Origin: an uncultured Fimbriimonadales bacterium
GTDB taxonomy: Bacteria; Armatimonadota; Fimbriimonadia; Fimbriimonadales; GBS-DC
DNA length: 5,739 nt
NCBI GenBank assembly: GCA_937934465.1
Contig: CALGZO010000166.1
Coordinates: 1 to 5,739, forward strand
Direction: 5' to 3'
The notes beneath the pieces were generated by a model. The model was not told the origin of the DNA, searched no databases, and worked only from the letters and a program-made list of their open reading frames with translations. Positions within the stretch are counted from its first letter, which is position 1; each line of letters starts with the position of its first letter. Positions 5,144 to 5,739 of the stretch are shown here, one piece after another. The translations under genes were made by a program, and so were the position numbers.

Positions 5144-5739
5144 TCACGGCTCTGCAGGTGCGTCCGGGCGGCGACCTGTGTAGGTCAGGAAGGGTTGGGC
5201 ATAGTCTATACACGGCTCGAACGCGCTCAGCGATTGCAGAAGCATCGTCGCCGCCTCACGCTGCTCGGCTGGGAAGGCGTCGCCCGCCGCAACATACGCG
5301 CGCAGCCGATTGATTGCCCAAATGAACCCCTCCGTGTAGGCAGGCAGACCGAGATGGGCGATTCGCAACAGAGCTTGAAGCGACTCTGAAGGCTGTCCGA
5401 GACGCGCGTAGAGCTCGCCGAGGATTGCTGCGCCGTCCGCGCCGTACGGGGAGTCGGCGAGTAGACCCGCCCACTCGCGGAGCCACTCCAGCGCGTTCGC
5501 CCCCAGCAGGGCATACAGAACGGACAGGTGGGGCGTCTCGGATGCGCCTCGCGCGGACTGCACGCGCCGATCTGCAAGTGTGAACGCGCTCTCACGGTCG
5601 CCGCGCCACAGAAACTCCAGTATCGCTTGGAGCGATTTGTCGCGCAAGCGCGCCTTCACTTGAAGCGACGCATCGCTGAACCTCATATCGAGTTCGGATG
5701 CGCCGTGCGGCGGTATGCAATAGACGCCGAGCGCGCCCC
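5144..5739 (-). CDS. Hypothetical helical protein, start outside the window
   Basis: I do not recognise this family. The first Met in the window is at 5686, but it has no ribosome binding site. The frame stays open upstream for 17 more codons to the window edge (reading GALGVYCIPPHGASELD), so the gene very probably begins beyond 5739. About 197 residues are visible. The sequence is rich in Ala and Leu and looks all-helical. Stretches such as GADGAAILGELYARLGQPSESLQ resemble a tetratricopeptide-type helical hairpin, which would suit a protein-interaction role. No catalytic motif, membrane segment or signal is seen in this part. It converges on aroC with 10 nt between the stop codons. Confidence 0.65.
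   Translation of the reverse strand, partial: GALGVYCIPPHGASELDMRFSDASLQVKARLRDKSLQAILEFLWRGDRESAFTLADRRVQSARGASETPHLSVLYALLGANALEWLREWAGLLADSPYGADGAAILGELYARLGQPSESLQALLRIAHLGLPAYTEGFIWAINRLRAYVAAGDAFPAEQREAATMLLQSLSAFEPCIDYAQPFLTYTGRRPDAPAEP

Overview
The window reads as a moderately to highly GC-rich bacterial chromosome, with four protein genes after a repeat-rich non-coding stretch. A C-terminal PEP-CTERM sorting tail, a GH84 glycosidase, a plant/cyanobacterial-looking chorismate synthase and GC-rich hairpin repeats together suggest Armatimonadota or a nearby lineage of environmental bacteria. That placement is an inference from gene style, with no marker gene to support it. No rRNA, tRNA, CRISPR array, transposase or phage gene is visible.

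Layout. Bases 1-483 hold no convincing gene. They contain a pyrimidine-rich stretch, two related hairpins (115-140 and 151-181), and a 38-bp-period array of three CACGGA/TCCGTG hairpins (226-325). Just before the first gene is a perfect 8+1+8 palindrome (471-487), close to a possible -10 box. Bases 577-1803 encode a secreted beta-rich protein with a signal peptide and a VPEP sorting tail. A stem-loop follows at 1837-1873 and probably terminates it.

An extended -10 promoter (1879-1887) then starts a tight same-strand cluster: thiol peroxidase tpx (1911-2426), a GH84 beta-N-acetylglucosaminidase-like protein (2438-4054) and chorismate synthase aroC (4051-5133). The gap between the first two is 11 nt, and the last two overlap by ATGA, so one transcript with translational coupling is likely. 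A convergent gene of unknown function (5144 to beyond the right edge, minus strand) ends 10 nt from aroC.

How the genes work together. Tpx removes hydroperoxides in the cytoplasm and AroC makes chorismate for aromatic biosynthesis. The GH84 protein keeps its catalytic Asp pair but has no signal peptide, which raises the possibility of an intracellular role such as protein O-GlcNAc removal or amino-sugar recycling. The three share no obvious pathway. The PEP-CTERM gene is visibly less GC-rich than the operon and is a separate unit. I see no clear new multi-gene system here. The most interesting points are the cytosolic-looking GH84 in a housekeeping operon, the hairpin repeats, and the palindrome in front of the PEP-CTERM gene.
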